From: [Clostridium] ultunense DSM 10521
GTDB taxonomy: Bacteria; Bacillota; Clostridia; Tissierellales; Tepidimicrobiaceae
Length of the DNA stretch: 64,000 nt
Direction of reading: 5' to 3'
NCBI RefSeq assembly: GCF_000511955.1
Contig: NZ_AZSU01000005.1
Location: 112,682-176,681, forward strand
The notes under the pieces are model-generated. The model did not search any database. It was not told the origin of the DNA and saw only the letters and a program-made list of their open reading frames with translations. Numbering within the stretch: position 1 is the stretch's first letter; every line of letters starts with the position of its first letter. The position numbers were made by a program, and so were the translations under genes. Below are positions 36,181-45,509 of this stretch, piece by piece.

Positions 36181-36678
36181 ATGTATAATGATTATAGATC
36201 GTATCCGTGTCCTTACTGGGATAACAAACCAAAACGTCACCCAAATTATTATAAAGACCCTATCCAATTAAAAGATTATGGACCTTGCCCATTTGTAACC
36301 AATATTGAAGAAGCTGCAAAACAAAATAACTATTTTCGTATAGCATTATGGACAGGGAAATATCTACAGCTTACACTAATGAGTATTAATGTTGGTGATG
36401 ACATCGGTCTAGAAATGCACCCTGATCTAGATCAATTCATTCGTATTGAACAAGGGCAAGGAATCATTAGAATGGGGAATACAATGGATAACTTGAGTTT
36501 TCAAACAAGAGTTTATGACGATTATGTAATATTTATACCTGCAGGCACATGGCATAATTTAATTAATACAGGTAATTTACCAATTAAACTATATTCTATA
36601 TATGCACCTCCAGAGCATCCCCATGGCACAATTCATAGAACTAAAGAAGAAGCTGAAATACATGAAAATCGTTATTAG
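36181..36678 (+). CDS. Cupin domain protein
   Basis: 165 residues from the ATG at 36181 (AAAGGAG 8 bases upstream; the GTG at 36172 abuts the site). A single cupin barrel: motif 1 is GLEMHPDLDQFIRIEQGQG, with Asp replacing the second metal His, and motif 2 is PAGTWHNLINTG. The N-terminus is rich in Tyr, Pro and Cys. It is probably a metal-binding isomerase/dioxygenase-like or sensor protein. The substrate is unknown. Confidence 0.88.
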   Translation: MYNDYRSYPCPYWDNKPKRHPNYYKDPIQLKDYGPCPFVTNIEEAAKQNNYFRIALWTGKYLQLTLMSINVGDDIGLEMHPDLDQFIRIEQGQGIIRMGNTMDNLSFQTRVYDDYVIFIPAGTWHNLINTGNLPIKLYSIYAPPEHPHGTIHRTKEEAEIHENRY

Positions 36679-36690
36679 ATATTGGTAGTA

Positions 36691-36725
36691 AAAGATGTGG
36701 ACAAAAATTCTTTGTCCACATCTTT
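36691..36725. terminator. Bidirectional terminator between cupin and GNAT genes
   Basis: A 15-bp perfect stem (AAAGATGTGGACAAA / TTTGTCCACATCTTT) with a 5-base loop between convergent genes. Confidence 0.8.
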
Positions 36726-36793
36726 TCCGCTACCAAATTATCAATTAATCCATCATTATATATTAGCAATACATCATATTATCACTTAATATT

Positions 36794-37312
36794 TTAAAGA
36801 TATAAATTCATAAGTACAGCATCAAAATATTCTCCATCAATTTTAAAAAATTTTTTATACACTCCAATCCTTTCAAATCCCAATTTTTCATAAAGCTTTA
36901 TTGCACTTAAATTATCTATCCTAACTTCTAATTCTATAACTTCCAGTTTTGCAATATATTTTGCAAATGTAATCAATTCTTCCATCATTTTAGTACCAAT
37001 ACCTTGATTCCAATATTTCTTCTTAACACTTATAGCAAGTCCACCTCTATGGGCAATACGAGTTCTATTGATAAATCCTTGCAATGAACCAATAGAAACT
37101 ATTTCTTCACCAATTTTCCCAAGATACATAACTGATTTATCCGATAAATTAATATCTTCAATGATTGCCATTTCTTTTTCTACTGGCATGTCTTTAAATT
37201 CATTTTCACCAAATAATAGATTGTCGCTTTCCCCACCAATAATATTTAAGAATTCTAATACCTTTTCAGCGTCTTCCTTTTTAGCCTTACTAATTTTCAA
37301 ATGTTGAGACAT
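36794..37312 (-). CDS. GNAT acetyltransferase
   Basis: 172 residues with GLAISVKKKYWNQGIGTKMM as the acetyl-CoA loop and NLSAIKLYEKLGFERIGVYKK near the end. It resembles RimI/PhnO-type N-acetyltransferases. Ribosome site GAGGTG precedes the ATG. It is downstream of an AlkD-like gene by 17 bases. Confidence 0.9.
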   Translation of the reverse strand: MSQHLKISKAKKEDAEKVLEFLNIIGGESDNLLFGENEFKDMPVEKEMAIIEDINLSDKSVMYLGKIGEEIVSIGSLQGFINRTRIAHRGGLAISVKKKYWNQGIGTKMMEELITFAKYIAKLEVIELEVRIDNLSAIKLYEKLGFERIGVYKKFFKIDGEYFDAVLMNLYL

Positions 37313-37329
37313 ATTCTCACCTCATTTAC

Positions 37330-37974
37330 CTATAAATACTTGCTACCTTCCCTAACGCTTAAAGGATGGAGTGTGTTTTTATGGATAAAATTTTTCACCC
37401 ATTCCTTATTGGTTTTAGAGTACTCTCTCAAGGCCCAGCCTATTGCTTTGTTTATAAAAAAATCATTGGTTTCGGAGTTGGATAAAATTGCTTTGCTTAA
37501 AAATTGGGTATCGGTTTTTTCTTTATATTTCAATTGAAATATAATAGATACCCTATTTAACCAAATATTATTCGACTCTATCCATTTGGTTAAATAGTCT
37601 TTCTTTACTTCAGGATATTCCATAGCTACATGGCCTACTATTCTATTTATGGCATCTACACTATCCCACCATGATTTTGTCGTCAATAGTCTCTCAATAT
37701 TTCCCATATCATCTGGCGTAAACAGCTTTTTAACTTTTTCCATATAATCTATAGCCAAGTATTGAAATTCCCTTTCTGGCATATCATAACATTTAAAAAC
37801 GAAATTCCAATCTATATTTGTATCCTTTCTTTTAACTTTTAGTAATTCCTTCGATAATCCATTCCTTTCTGGCTTTTTAAGGCCAAGAAAAGGGAATTTG
37901 TTTTTCATATATTTGGCCATAGGTATTGCTTGTTCTTCGTTTCTATTGTTATAGAATATTTGAAAAATGTCCAT
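37330..37974 (-). CDS. AlkD-like DNA alkylation repair protein
   Basis: 214 residues of HEAT-like helical repeats with NGLSKELLKVKRK, WWDSVDAINRIVGH and INKAIGWALREYSKTNKEWV, the pattern of AlkD DNA glycosylases that excise positively charged 3-methyladenine/7-methylguanine. The WWDSVD stretch holds the catalytic Asp region. The start overlaps the NUDIX stop (TAATG). Confidence 0.9.
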   Translation of the reverse strand: MDIFQIFYNNRNEEQAIPMAKYMKNKFPFLGLKKPERNGLSKELLKVKRKDTNIDWNFVFKCYDMPEREFQYLAIDYMEKVKKLFTPDDMGNIERLLTTKSWWDSVDAINRIVGHVAMEYPEVKKDYLTKWIESNNIWLNRVSIIFQLKYKEKTDTQFLSKAILSNSETNDFFINKAIGWALREYSKTNKEWVKNFIHKNTLHPLSVREGSKYL

Positions 37975-38426
37975 TATATCCCTCTTTCTAATCTTAACCT
38001 GACATTTTCAGCCTTTTCGATGCTCTCCTTTAACCATATAAGGGCTTTTTCATTTTCTAATATTTCTTCACAAGTCATCCAATATATTTCCCCAACCTCA
38101 TCGGTAGCCACGGGCTTTGCTTCCCCAGATTTATATTTGCATATAAAAACCACATCTACAACTACTTGTCCATCAGCTAGTAAGAATGATTTGCTCTCAA
38201 GATAATGCATTGTATCTAAAACTTCTATACCAACTTCCTCCATTATTTCCCTTCTTAAAGTCTCTTCTAAAATGCCATCTTGTGCCATATTTGTTTCTAC
38301 TTTCCCTCCAACCAAAGACATAAGTCCTGGAGCATGTTCTTCTTTTTCACTTCTTTTTATGATCAACCATTTATCATCTTTATATATGGCTGCCTCCACA
38401 TTGACAATGTACAATATATTGCTCAT
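37974..38426 (-). CDS. NUDIX hydrolase
   Basis: 150 residues from the ATG at 38426 (AAAGGAG 8 bases upstream). The Nudix box ends LRREIMEEVGIEV. The spacing from the preceding GGKVET segment differs slightly from the strict consensus. The substrate could be an oxidised nucleotide. Overlap with the alkylation repair gene suggests a small nucleotide/DNA damage unit. Confidence 0.88.
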   Translation of the reverse strand: MSNILYIVNVEAAIYKDDKWLIIKRSEKEEHAPGLMSLVGGKVETNMAQDGILEETLRREIMEEVGIEVLDTMHYLESKSFLLADGQVVVDVVFICKYKSGEAKPVATDEVGEIYWMTCEEILENEKALIWLKESIEKAENVRLRLERGI

Positions 38427-38463
38427 ATATATTTCTCCTTTCAATTTTCCATATTTATTGTTC

Positions 38464-40227
38464 TCATTTATTACTAATTATAGAATAGTTTTCAACTTGT
38501 ACTAAAGCCTTTTCATATATTTCCGACGGATAGTCAAGATATTCTAAAATTGCAATAGCATTTCTGCTTACACAAGGGCCTTTCCTCAATATGTAGTCAA
38601 ATATTATATCCTTACTTTTAATAGTTTCCTTAAAATGATAATTTTCATATTTATTGTTTACTAAACTTATAAGCTCTAAATCATGTGTGGCTGCAATGAC
38701 ACAAGAATTATTATTTATCATATAATTTAGTACTACACTGGCAGCACTAATCCTTTCAGCTGTATTAGTACCTCTAAATATTTCATCTAAAATACATAGT
38801 ATTGGTTCATCAGAAGCAATAGAGTCAATTATCCTCTTCAATGCCTTAGCTTCAGCCATAAAATAGCTATCCCCTTCAACAATACTGTCTGTAGTTCCAA
38901 TTGAAGTAAATAGTCTAAAATAAGAGGAAGTATAACCTTTAGCTAATACTATATTTAGAGTCTGAGCAAAGATTGAGTTTATGCCTATAGTCCGTAAAAA
39001 TGTAGATTTTCCTGATGCATTTGAACCTGTAATTAAAACCCCTTTATTATTAAATTCAAAAGTATAGGGTACTGGTTTTTCTAATAGGGGATGATACATT
39101 TTATCTACTTCCAAATAGAATCTACAGTTTTCCTTCCTAAGCTTAGGTTTAATAAAGTAATCTAACCCTGATGTATAGGAACTGACAGAAATATATGCAT
39201 CTATTTCACCAACTATTGTATACATTTTCAAAAAATCCTCTTTATTTTCATTTAACTGTTTAACAACTCTATAAAATACTTTTGGTTCTCTTAAAACAAT
39301 CATATTATAATAATCTATTAATAACTGAGCTTCTGTTTTTAGTTCATCGTTAAAGTTGATTTTAGAAATATTACGCTTTATCTTCTTGGTGTTTTGCAAT
39401 AACTCCTCTAAACTATTTTGATTTAATCCTAAACTATCTATGTTTAATTTCATAATATTTTCAGCACAATAAATAAGGTTTCCTAAATATTTAAAAGTTT
39501 CCATCTCTGCATATATTTTATGCTTGTTGCTATTATAAACCACAGTATTAACCATAAAAGTTAATATAAATATAGCAAACCCAATTCTAAGGTTAATTAA
39601 TAGCAATATCAATGATAAAAAAGGTATATAAGAAAGTATTTGGTATAAAGTTGAATAATTTGTATCTACATTCATACCTTCTTCAAAGTATGCAAATATC
39701 TCTTTACCCTCCTCTTTCCCCAGTATAGAAAGATAATACTGAATTCCTTGTGAAATATCACTATTATTTCTTAATCGGTCTATTATTTCATACCTTTTAT
39801 TAAGTGGATTTTCTTTAAATAAAGGTCTTCTCAGAATATAATATAGATATTGCATACCTGGCAAACTCATAGTATGATCAATTTTTGTAAATATAGTATC
39901 CATATCTAAATCATTCCATGTAATATCGTCTATTGAAAAATAAATATTTTCCCTTTTAGATAGAAATTTATGAAGATTATCTTTCCCAGAAAAATTAGCA
40001 TTATCTTTCCTTTCTTCTCCCCATAATTCACTAATAGCCTTTTTCTTACCCTTTACATAATTATTTCTTTTTATTTTTTGATATACTAATAAAAATATAA
40101 TTACTGAAATAGAAACTAAAAAAAACAAATAATTTACTTGTATTCCTAATGCAATTCCAACAATAATTAGAACTACAGATAAGGTTTCTATTATGAAATC
40201 TAAATCTCCTTTAGAAAATTGATTCAA
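38464..40227 (-). CDS. Membrane-anchored MutS-like ATPase
   Basis: 587 residues: two N-terminal membrane segments (about 12-50), possibly more around 200-245, a helical lever region and a C-terminal MutS ATPase with GSNASGKSTFLR, FTSIGTTDSIVEGDSYFMAE, CILDEIFRGTNTAERI and a final TH in AATHDLEL. It lacks the mismatch-binding domain, so it is not the repair MutS. Roles of this membrane branch are poorly known. The TTG start has GGAGG 10 bases upstream. Confidence 0.87.
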   Translation of the reverse strand: MNQFSKGDLDFIIETLSVVLIIVGIALGIQVNYLFFLVSISVIIFLLVYQKIKRNNYVKGKKKAISELWGEERKDNANFSGKDNLHKFLSKRENIYFSIDDITWNDLDMDTIFTKIDHTMSLPGMQYLYYILRRPLFKENPLNKRYEIIDRLRNNSDISQGIQYYLSILGKEEGKEIFAYFEEGMNVDTNYSTLYQILSYIPFLSLILLLINLRIGFAIFILTFMVNTVVYNSNKHKIYAEMETFKYLGNLIYCAENIMKLNIDSLGLNQNSLEELLQNTKKIKRNISKINFNDELKTEAQLLIDYYNMIVLREPKVFYRVVKQLNENKEDFLKMYTIVGEIDAYISVSSYTSGLDYFIKPKLRKENCRFYLEVDKMYHPLLEKPVPYTFEFNNKGVLITGSNASGKSTFLRTIGINSIFAQTLNIVLAKGYTSSYFRLFTSIGTTDSIVEGDSYFMAEAKALKRIIDSIASDEPILCILDEIFRGTNTAERISAASVVLNYMINNNSCVIAATHDLELISLVNNKYENYHFKETIKSKDIIFDYILRKGPCVSRNAIAILEYLDYPSEIYEKALVQVENYSIISNK

Positions 40228-40318
40228 AGCATTTTATCCTCCTTTTCTAGATGATTAGTTTTATAAGATATTGATAAATTGTGAAAAAATTATATTGACT
40301 CTCCTCCAAATCTATAAT

Positions 40319-41284
40319 TTACTCCAATTCTTTTATAAACCCAAAAACATTATTTTCATATTCATTTGGATAGTCAAAATATATTTCTGCATGTGCACTA
40401 TATTCAACAGTAAAAATCTTTTTATTATTATGTTTAACTGAATTATAAATATCCTGTCCCATAAAATAAGGTGTTATTTCATCAGCTCTACTATTTATAA
40501 TTAGTAGAGGTACTTTAGTATCACCTATACGGTTACAAATATTAGCATCTTCATAAGAAAATCCTAATTTCAATTTAGTAACGATATTTCCCGTAAACAT
40601 CATGAAATCTACCGGTATACCTATATCCATTTTTTCCATCTCAGTAGAAAGCATATAACTCATATTGCTCATAGGACAGTCTAAAATTGCAAAATCAACA
40701 TTCCTATTGGCTTGGTCTGAACCAAGATATATTCCTACGGTGCCCCCACCAAATGAAGTTCCCCATACTCCAATCTTTTTATTATCACCAATATTATCTT
40801 TTAGATATGTAACATAATCCTGTAAATCATGACTTTCTAAGTAACCATAAGTAGTGTATTTTGCTGTATTTTCTCCTGAACTTCGTTGGTCATAAGAAAT
40901 AACATTATATCCGTTTTCTAAAAACATATTAGCTATAGGATAGTTTGTCCAACGATTTCCACCCAAACCATGAACCATGACTATGGTATCTGTATTTTTA
41001 TCTCCATCTATAGTGATATAATCAGCAGGGATTATATGTTCATCAGATGTAGATTTTATTTGTATTGTCTCAATTGCATATTTTGATTTAAATTCATCTA
41101 AATTAAAATTTATCTTTTTGAAATATGCTTTTGCATTTTCAAAACTAGTGCTCTCATTATCCACCATTTGCATAGAACCATTAAAAACAGAAATTCCTGT
41201 AAAATAACAAGTTCCAATTATTCCGGCTAATATAACAAATCCTAAGGTGATGCCAAATATTCTTATTATTCTTTTCTTTTTCAA
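40319..41284 (-). CDS. Alpha/beta hydrolase, membrane-anchored
   Basis: 321 residues: an N-terminal membrane helix (about 8-28), then an alpha/beta hydrolase with the HGLGGNRW oxyanion region, nucleophile elbow GTSFGGG, a late Asp in NSRADEITP and His in EYSAHAEIYF. It is probably exported and faces outward. The family includes esterases and cell-wall-related hydrolases. The TTG start follows AAAGGGG. Confidence 0.87.
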   Translation of the reverse strand: MKKKRIIRIFGITLGFVILAGIIGTCYFTGISVFNGSMQMVDNESTSFENAKAYFKKINFNLDEFKSKYAIETIQIKSTSDEHIIPADYITIDGDKNTDTIVMVHGLGGNRWTNYPIANMFLENGYNVISYDQRSSGENTAKYTTYGYLESHDLQDYVTYLKDNIGDNKKIGVWGTSFGGGTVGIYLGSDQANRNVDFAILDCPMSNMSYMLSTEMEKMDIGIPVDFMMFTGNIVTKLKLGFSYEDANICNRIGDTKVPLLIINSRADEITPYFMGQDIYNSVKHNNKKIFTVEYSAHAEIYFDYPNEYENNVFGFIKELE

Positions 41285-41342
41285 TATTTGAGCCCCTTTC
41301 GATATTATAATAATATGTTAAAAAGATCTTTAATCTACAGAA

Positions 41343-41693
41343 TTATATATTTTTTAATTTTTCCTTTGGTAACCACCCTTCATCTTTATCAATAATTTTT
41401 ATACACCATAACCAACCATTAAGTTCTTCTGTCCCTTCAACAACTTCGCCTATTTTAACATTCAGTTCCTTTGCTGTATAATCTTCTAATATTGTTCCAT
41501 ATTCATTTTCAATAGAAAGTATCTGTTCTGGAACCCATCCCTCTGTCTCATTATCTAATGTATAACAATACCTCCAGTTATCCCAATTTTCTGGTCCATT
41601 ATATTTATCTCCTATCTTTAATTTGGTGCCTTTTTTTATTGTTATTGGATTTGGATAATTGCTAATATGGGATTTAATTACTTTATAAATCAT
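41343..41693 (-). CDS. Two-SH3-domain-like small protein
   Basis: 116 residues containing two variant SH3 repeats, each ending in a Gly-Trp motif (EGWVPEQIL and EGWLPKEKL). There is no signal peptide. It is 7 bases downstream of a GNAT gene and likely cotranscribed. The role is unknown. Confidence 0.75.
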   Translation of the reverse strand: MIYKVIKSHISNYPNPITIKKGTKLKIGDKYNGPENWDNWRYCYTLDNETEGWVPEQILSIENEYGTILEDYTAKELNVKIGEVVEGTEELNGWLWCIKIIDKDEGWLPKEKLKNI

Positions 41694-41699
41694 ACTTAT

Positions 41700-42158
41700 T
41701 TACCTCTCTTTATTAATTCTTGACATAATAATAGAGTCTATATATACTCCTTTTTCTAAATATTTATCAAACTTCAAGATTCCTTCTTGTTGAAATCCAA
41801 ATTTTTCATACAGTTTTATAGCCCGTTCGTTATTGGAATCTACTTCTAAGCAAATTTTTAGAAAATTACTGTTATCTGCCCAGTTTATCATCGTTTCTAT
41901 CAATTTACTTCCTATACCATAATTCCAAAATTCCTTTAATATTGCTATTCCAAATTGACCTTTATGTTGATATCTTTTTAAAGAACTAGTTGTAAAACCT
42001 AGTGTGCCTACAATATTTCCATTAACTTTTGCAGTAAGAAAGATCTCCTTATCATTATTTGCTTTATTTTTAATAAACTTTATTTCATTTTCTATACTCA
42101 TATTAAATTCACCAGGTTCTCTCATTAAATACTTAGCAATTTTAATTCGATTATGCAT
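41700..42158 (-). CDS. GNAT acetyltransferase, short N-terminus
   Basis: 152 residues with FGIAILKEFWNYGIGSKLI and ERAIKLYEKFGFQQEGILKF. The first beta strand of the GNAT fold, usually 20-30 residues before the EPGEF segment, is missing. No good ribosome site precedes the ATG at 42158. The frame stays open about 27 codons further upstream without a standard start. The gene may be 5' truncated. Confidence 0.75.
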   Translation of the reverse strand: MHNRIKIAKYLMREPGEFNMSIENEIKFIKNKANNDKEIFLTAKVNGNIVGTLGFTTSSLKRYQHKGQFGIAILKEFWNYGIGSKLIETMINWADNSNFLKICLEVDSNNERAIKLYEKFGFQQEGILKFDKYLEKGVYIDSIIMSRINKER

Positions 42159-42529
42159 GTCCCTTTCAATTAATAGATAATTGATTTGTTCTGAAATGCT
42201 ATTTTTAAAATTATCTTTACCTTTTTTTCATCAACTAAGGCCATCCTATCCCTCTTGAGATATTTATTTTTATGTTTCCCTATATTTGATATATGCTTCA
42301 CAATGTATAAAGAATGTGTCGTGATATTTGCCAAATCTCGAATCGGAAATGCTGTTCTTTATAAATATGCCGGAAACTGCCACTAAAGTTTAAAAACAAA
42401 ACTAAGACACATAAATTTTCTTATGTTCACTTAATATCAATTCTTATTTAAATCAGTATTACCCTTTTCGTAACCCTTCCTCCTACATGAGTTCTAATGA
42501 TATCATTTGCTTTCCTAGGTGAATATAAA
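42159..42529. other. 371-base gap without a clear gene
   Basis: It lies between the helicase stop and the short GNAT gene. A 24-codon minus-strand ORF (42246-42172, AGAGGG upstream) is possible but unremarkable. No terminator or RNA structure is evident. Confidence 0.4.
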
Positions 42530-44881
42530 CTAATTCTTCCAGAACTCCATGAGTTTTACTCTTATAAGTTTTGAATTTGCTACCCTCTTATAATGAGACC
42601 ATTCCTTTGGATATAATCTTTTATACTTTATAATGCCAAACCTTTCATCTATAAGTAGTATTGCTCCCTTATCCTTCTCGCTTCTAATAACTCTACCAGC
42701 AGCTTGAAGGACTTTATTCATTCCAGGATACATATAAGCATATTCATAGCCTAACCCATTTTCTGATTGAAAGTATTCTCTAATAATATCTCTTTCAAAA
42801 CATATCTGGGGTAGCCCTACTCCTACAATTACAGCACCAATGAGTTTGTCTCCAATTAAGTCTATTCCCTCTGAAAATATACCTCCTAATACTCCAAAAG
42901 CAACCATTGTATCCTCTGTTTCTAGATTGAATCTATTTAAAAATTTCTCTCTATCTTCTTCTGTCATAAAACTTTCCTGAATTATAGTTCTAATATCTGG
43001 ATTTCTATCTACAAAATTTAAATACACTTGTTCCATATATTTGTATGAAGGAAAGAAAATAAAATAATTTCCCTTTTTCTGTGATACAAATTCTTCAATA
43101 TATTCCACTACATTTAAGTAAGTTTTATCTCTATCCTTATACTTAGTGGAAATAGTATCCCCAACTAAAAGACATAGATTGTCCTTGGGAAAGGGAGATG
43201 AAAATCTAATAATATAATCCTCTTCATCTCCACCTAATACATCTCTATAATAATCAAGGGGTGTTAATGTAGCAGAAAAGAATATAGCTGCTCTCACCTT
43301 TTTTAATATTTCACTTAATAAATAGGAAGGATCTATGCAAAATAGCTTTAAAAGCATATCCTTACCCATTGGCTCAATATAGGTTACATACCTCTTATCA
43401 TAGAAATCGGCTATCTTAATAAATCTCAATAGTTCAAAATATAACTCCTGTATTTCCTCATGAAGCCCATGTCCTTTTTCATTTATAAGCCACTCTTCTA
43501 ATTCTTTTATAAGCTTATTTATTGGAGAATAAATATCTGTTATTTCCTCTTTTTGATAATAAAAATCCTTATTAGAAACATGCTCTCTTTTTACTTTATT
43601 CATAGCATTATTACAATTATTAAAAGCTTTTGAAACATTGGGAAATTTTTCTCTAAATAATCTTTTATATTTTATAAATGGCTCTTTTGTAATCTGTGCT
43701 GAAAACATGTCCCGAGAACGGTCTACTAGGTTATGAGCTTCATCTATTAAAAATATATAGTCATTTCCATTACCTTCAAAAAATCTTTTCAAACTTACAT
43801 TTGGATCAAATGCATAGTTATAATCGCATATTATTACATCACTCCAAAGACTTAAATCTAGAGAAAATTCGAAGGGACATACCTGGTGAAGTTGTGCATA
43901 TTCTACTATAATCTCCCTTGTCATCATATCTTGTTTCTCTAGTACATCCATAATAGCCTGATTCACCCTGTCATAATGGCCTTTGGCATAAGGACAGTCT
44001 CTTGGATTACATTTTACTTCTTCATTTAAACATATTTTTTCCTTAGCAGTGATAAAAATGGATTTAATCCTAAGTCCCTTCCATGCCATCTGCTCTATAG
44101 AATTTAAAGCTACCTGCCTTGTAATAGTCTTTGCGGTCAAATAAAAAACTTTAGAAGCAACACCCTCCCCAATAGCCTTTATAGAAGGAAATATAGTAGA
44201 AATGGTTTTACCTATACCTGTTGGAGCCTGAGCAAAAAGGTTTTTTTCATTAAGTATTGTCTCATAAACGGCAACTGCTAATTTCCTTTGACCTTTTCTA
44301 TAACTTTTAAAAGGAAAAGAAAGTTCTTTTATGGCTGCATCTCTAACCATTTGCCAATAAAAAGTCATATTTGCCCACTCTACATATTCTTCAATTAACC
44401 CTAAAAAGAATTCCTCTAATTCCTTAAAAGTATAGTATTTTATAAACTTCCTTGTTTCTTCCCATTCAATGTTGTAATAGGTAAGCTGTATATTTATTTC
44501 ATCTATTTTATTTTCCTTTGCATACATGTAACCATAACATTTCCCTTGAGCCCAGTGAAGCTGATTATAATCTTCACCAAGCTCATCTAATGGCCTTGTA
44601 GTGCTTTTAATCTCATCTATTATTATATTTTCATCTGTCTTTAAAATCCCATCCGCTCTACCTTCTATTTCTATAGTGAAATCCTCATAATTTAAGATAT
44701 GCCTTAATGCAACTTCTGGAGTATATTCTTCTCCATAAGAGTTTTGCACCTTTTGATGGGCTCTTGTCCCTTCCACTGCTCTAGTACTTCCCATAAATGT
44801 ATTGTCTATATCTCCTGAACGAAGTACAAACTCGACTAAATTCCTTACAGATACTTTGATTTGCTTAGACATATTATTCAT
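42530..44881 (-). CDS. PD-(D/E)XK nuclease fused to XPD/DinG-type iron-sulfur helicase
   Basis: 783 residues. The N-terminal ~170 residues form a Cas4/RecB-like nuclease fold with Asp77 (GRADG) and Glu90-x-Lys92 (IDEIKST). Then comes a superfamily 2 helicase: Walker A APTGIGKT at about 219-226, a 4Fe-4S Cys set (CLNEEVKCNPRDCPYAKG and VCPFE), DEAH box IDEAHNLVD, FFSATLTPL and QAAGRVIRS. XPD-family enzymes unwind 5'-3' on damaged DNA. The attached nuclease suggests combined unwinding and cutting in repair or DNA processing. It is monocistronic, with no Cas genes nearby. Confidence 0.9.
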   Translation of the reverse strand: MNNMSKQIKVSVRNLVEFVLRSGDIDNTFMGSTRAVEGTRAHQKVQNSYGEEYTPEVALRHILNYEDFTIEIEGRADGILKTDENIIIDEIKSTTRPLDELGEDYNQLHWAQGKCYGYMYAKENKIDEINIQLTYYNIEWEETRKFIKYYTFKELEEFFLGLIEEYVEWANMTFYWQMVRDAAIKELSFPFKSYRKGQRKLAVAVYETILNEKNLFAQAPTGIGKTISTIFPSIKAIGEGVASKVFYLTAKTITRQVALNSIEQMAWKGLRIKSIFITAKEKICLNEEVKCNPRDCPYAKGHYDRVNQAIMDVLEKQDMMTREIIVEYAQLHQVCPFEFSLDLSLWSDVIICDYNYAFDPNVSLKRFFEGNGNDYIFLIDEAHNLVDRSRDMFSAQITKEPFIKYKRLFREKFPNVSKAFNNCNNAMNKVKREHVSNKDFYYQKEEITDIYSPINKLIKELEEWLINEKGHGLHEEIQELYFELLRFIKIADFYDKRYVTYIEPMGKDMLLKLFCIDPSYLLSEILKKVRAAIFFSATLTPLDYYRDVLGGDEEDYIIRFSSPFPKDNLCLLVGDTISTKYKDRDKTYLNVVEYIEEFVSQKKGNYFIFFPSYKYMEQVYLNFVDRNPDIRTIIQESFMTEEDREKFLNRFNLETEDTMVAFGVLGGIFSEGIDLIGDKLIGAVIVGVGLPQICFERDIIREYFQSENGLGYEYAYMYPGMNKVLQAAGRVIRSEKDKGAILLIDERFGIIKYKRLYPKEWSHYKRVANSKLIRVKLMEFWKN

Positions 44882-44942
44882 CCTTAATCTTCATGATATT
44901 TGATACCTATATATGCTTTCATATGGACTTCCTTTCTAATAC

Positions 44943-45386
44943 CTATAATCTTACTATATACTGACAAGTCTTTTTTTGCCCGTTTTTATATAATTCATGC
45001 CACGTTGGTCTATCGATAATTCCTATTAGTTCAGCACCACTGTGTTCACAAGTTTTTCTGGATGCAATATTTTCCGGTGCACATGTAATTATAACTTTAT
45101 CCATCTTGTGTTTCTTTGCCAATAGAAACAGTAATTTACAGGCCTTTGAGGCGTAATGGTTTCCTCTATAAGATTCATAAATTTCATATCCTATATTCCC
45201 GCCATATTTTGTATTATCATTATGCCCGATACGCAAATCACACTGACCTACTTCAACATCATCAACGCACCTGACAATCTTGAAATAATATGCTGGAACA
45301 TATCCCTTCTCGATGTTTTCATCAGAAGTTCTATATAGGCGTAGATAAATTTCTTGATCTCGCAAATCCGTTGTATCAAAAAACAA
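44943..45386 (-). CDS. GNAT acetyltransferase
   Basis: 147 residues with NIGYEIYESYRGNHYASKAC as the acetyl-CoA loop and PENIASRKTCEHSGAELIGI near the end. The TTG start follows GGAGGTG. It acts on an unknown substrate. It is part of the scattered acetyltransferase set in this region. Confidence 0.87.
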   Translation of the reverse strand: MFFDTTDLRDQEIYLRLYRTSDENIEKGYVPAYYFKIVRCVDDVEVGQCDLRIGHNDNTKYGGNIGYEIYESYRGNHYASKACKLLFLLAKKHKMDKVIITCAPENIASRKTCEHSGAELIGIIDRPTWHELYKNGQKKTCQYIVRL

Positions 45387-45509
45387 TTTTACACCTCCAT
45401 GAAATTGAAATATTATCTTTATCGAAAGTGACTTACATGAATACTACCAAAACATCTGCATTGCTTTGCTTTTAGGGTCTAAATAATCATAATAAAGACC
45501 ATAATGTTT

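Noticed and set aside
42305-42345. Similarity of ATTTGCCAAATCTCGAATC to ATTTGCCACATCTCTGAATC near 52048
   Set aside because: The match is short and imperfect in AT-rich DNA; it may be chance.
42530-44881. CRISPR-associated Cas4/Csf4-like system
   Set aside because: The nuclease-helicase has Cas4- and DinG-like parts, but I see no repeat-spacer array or other cas gene in the window.
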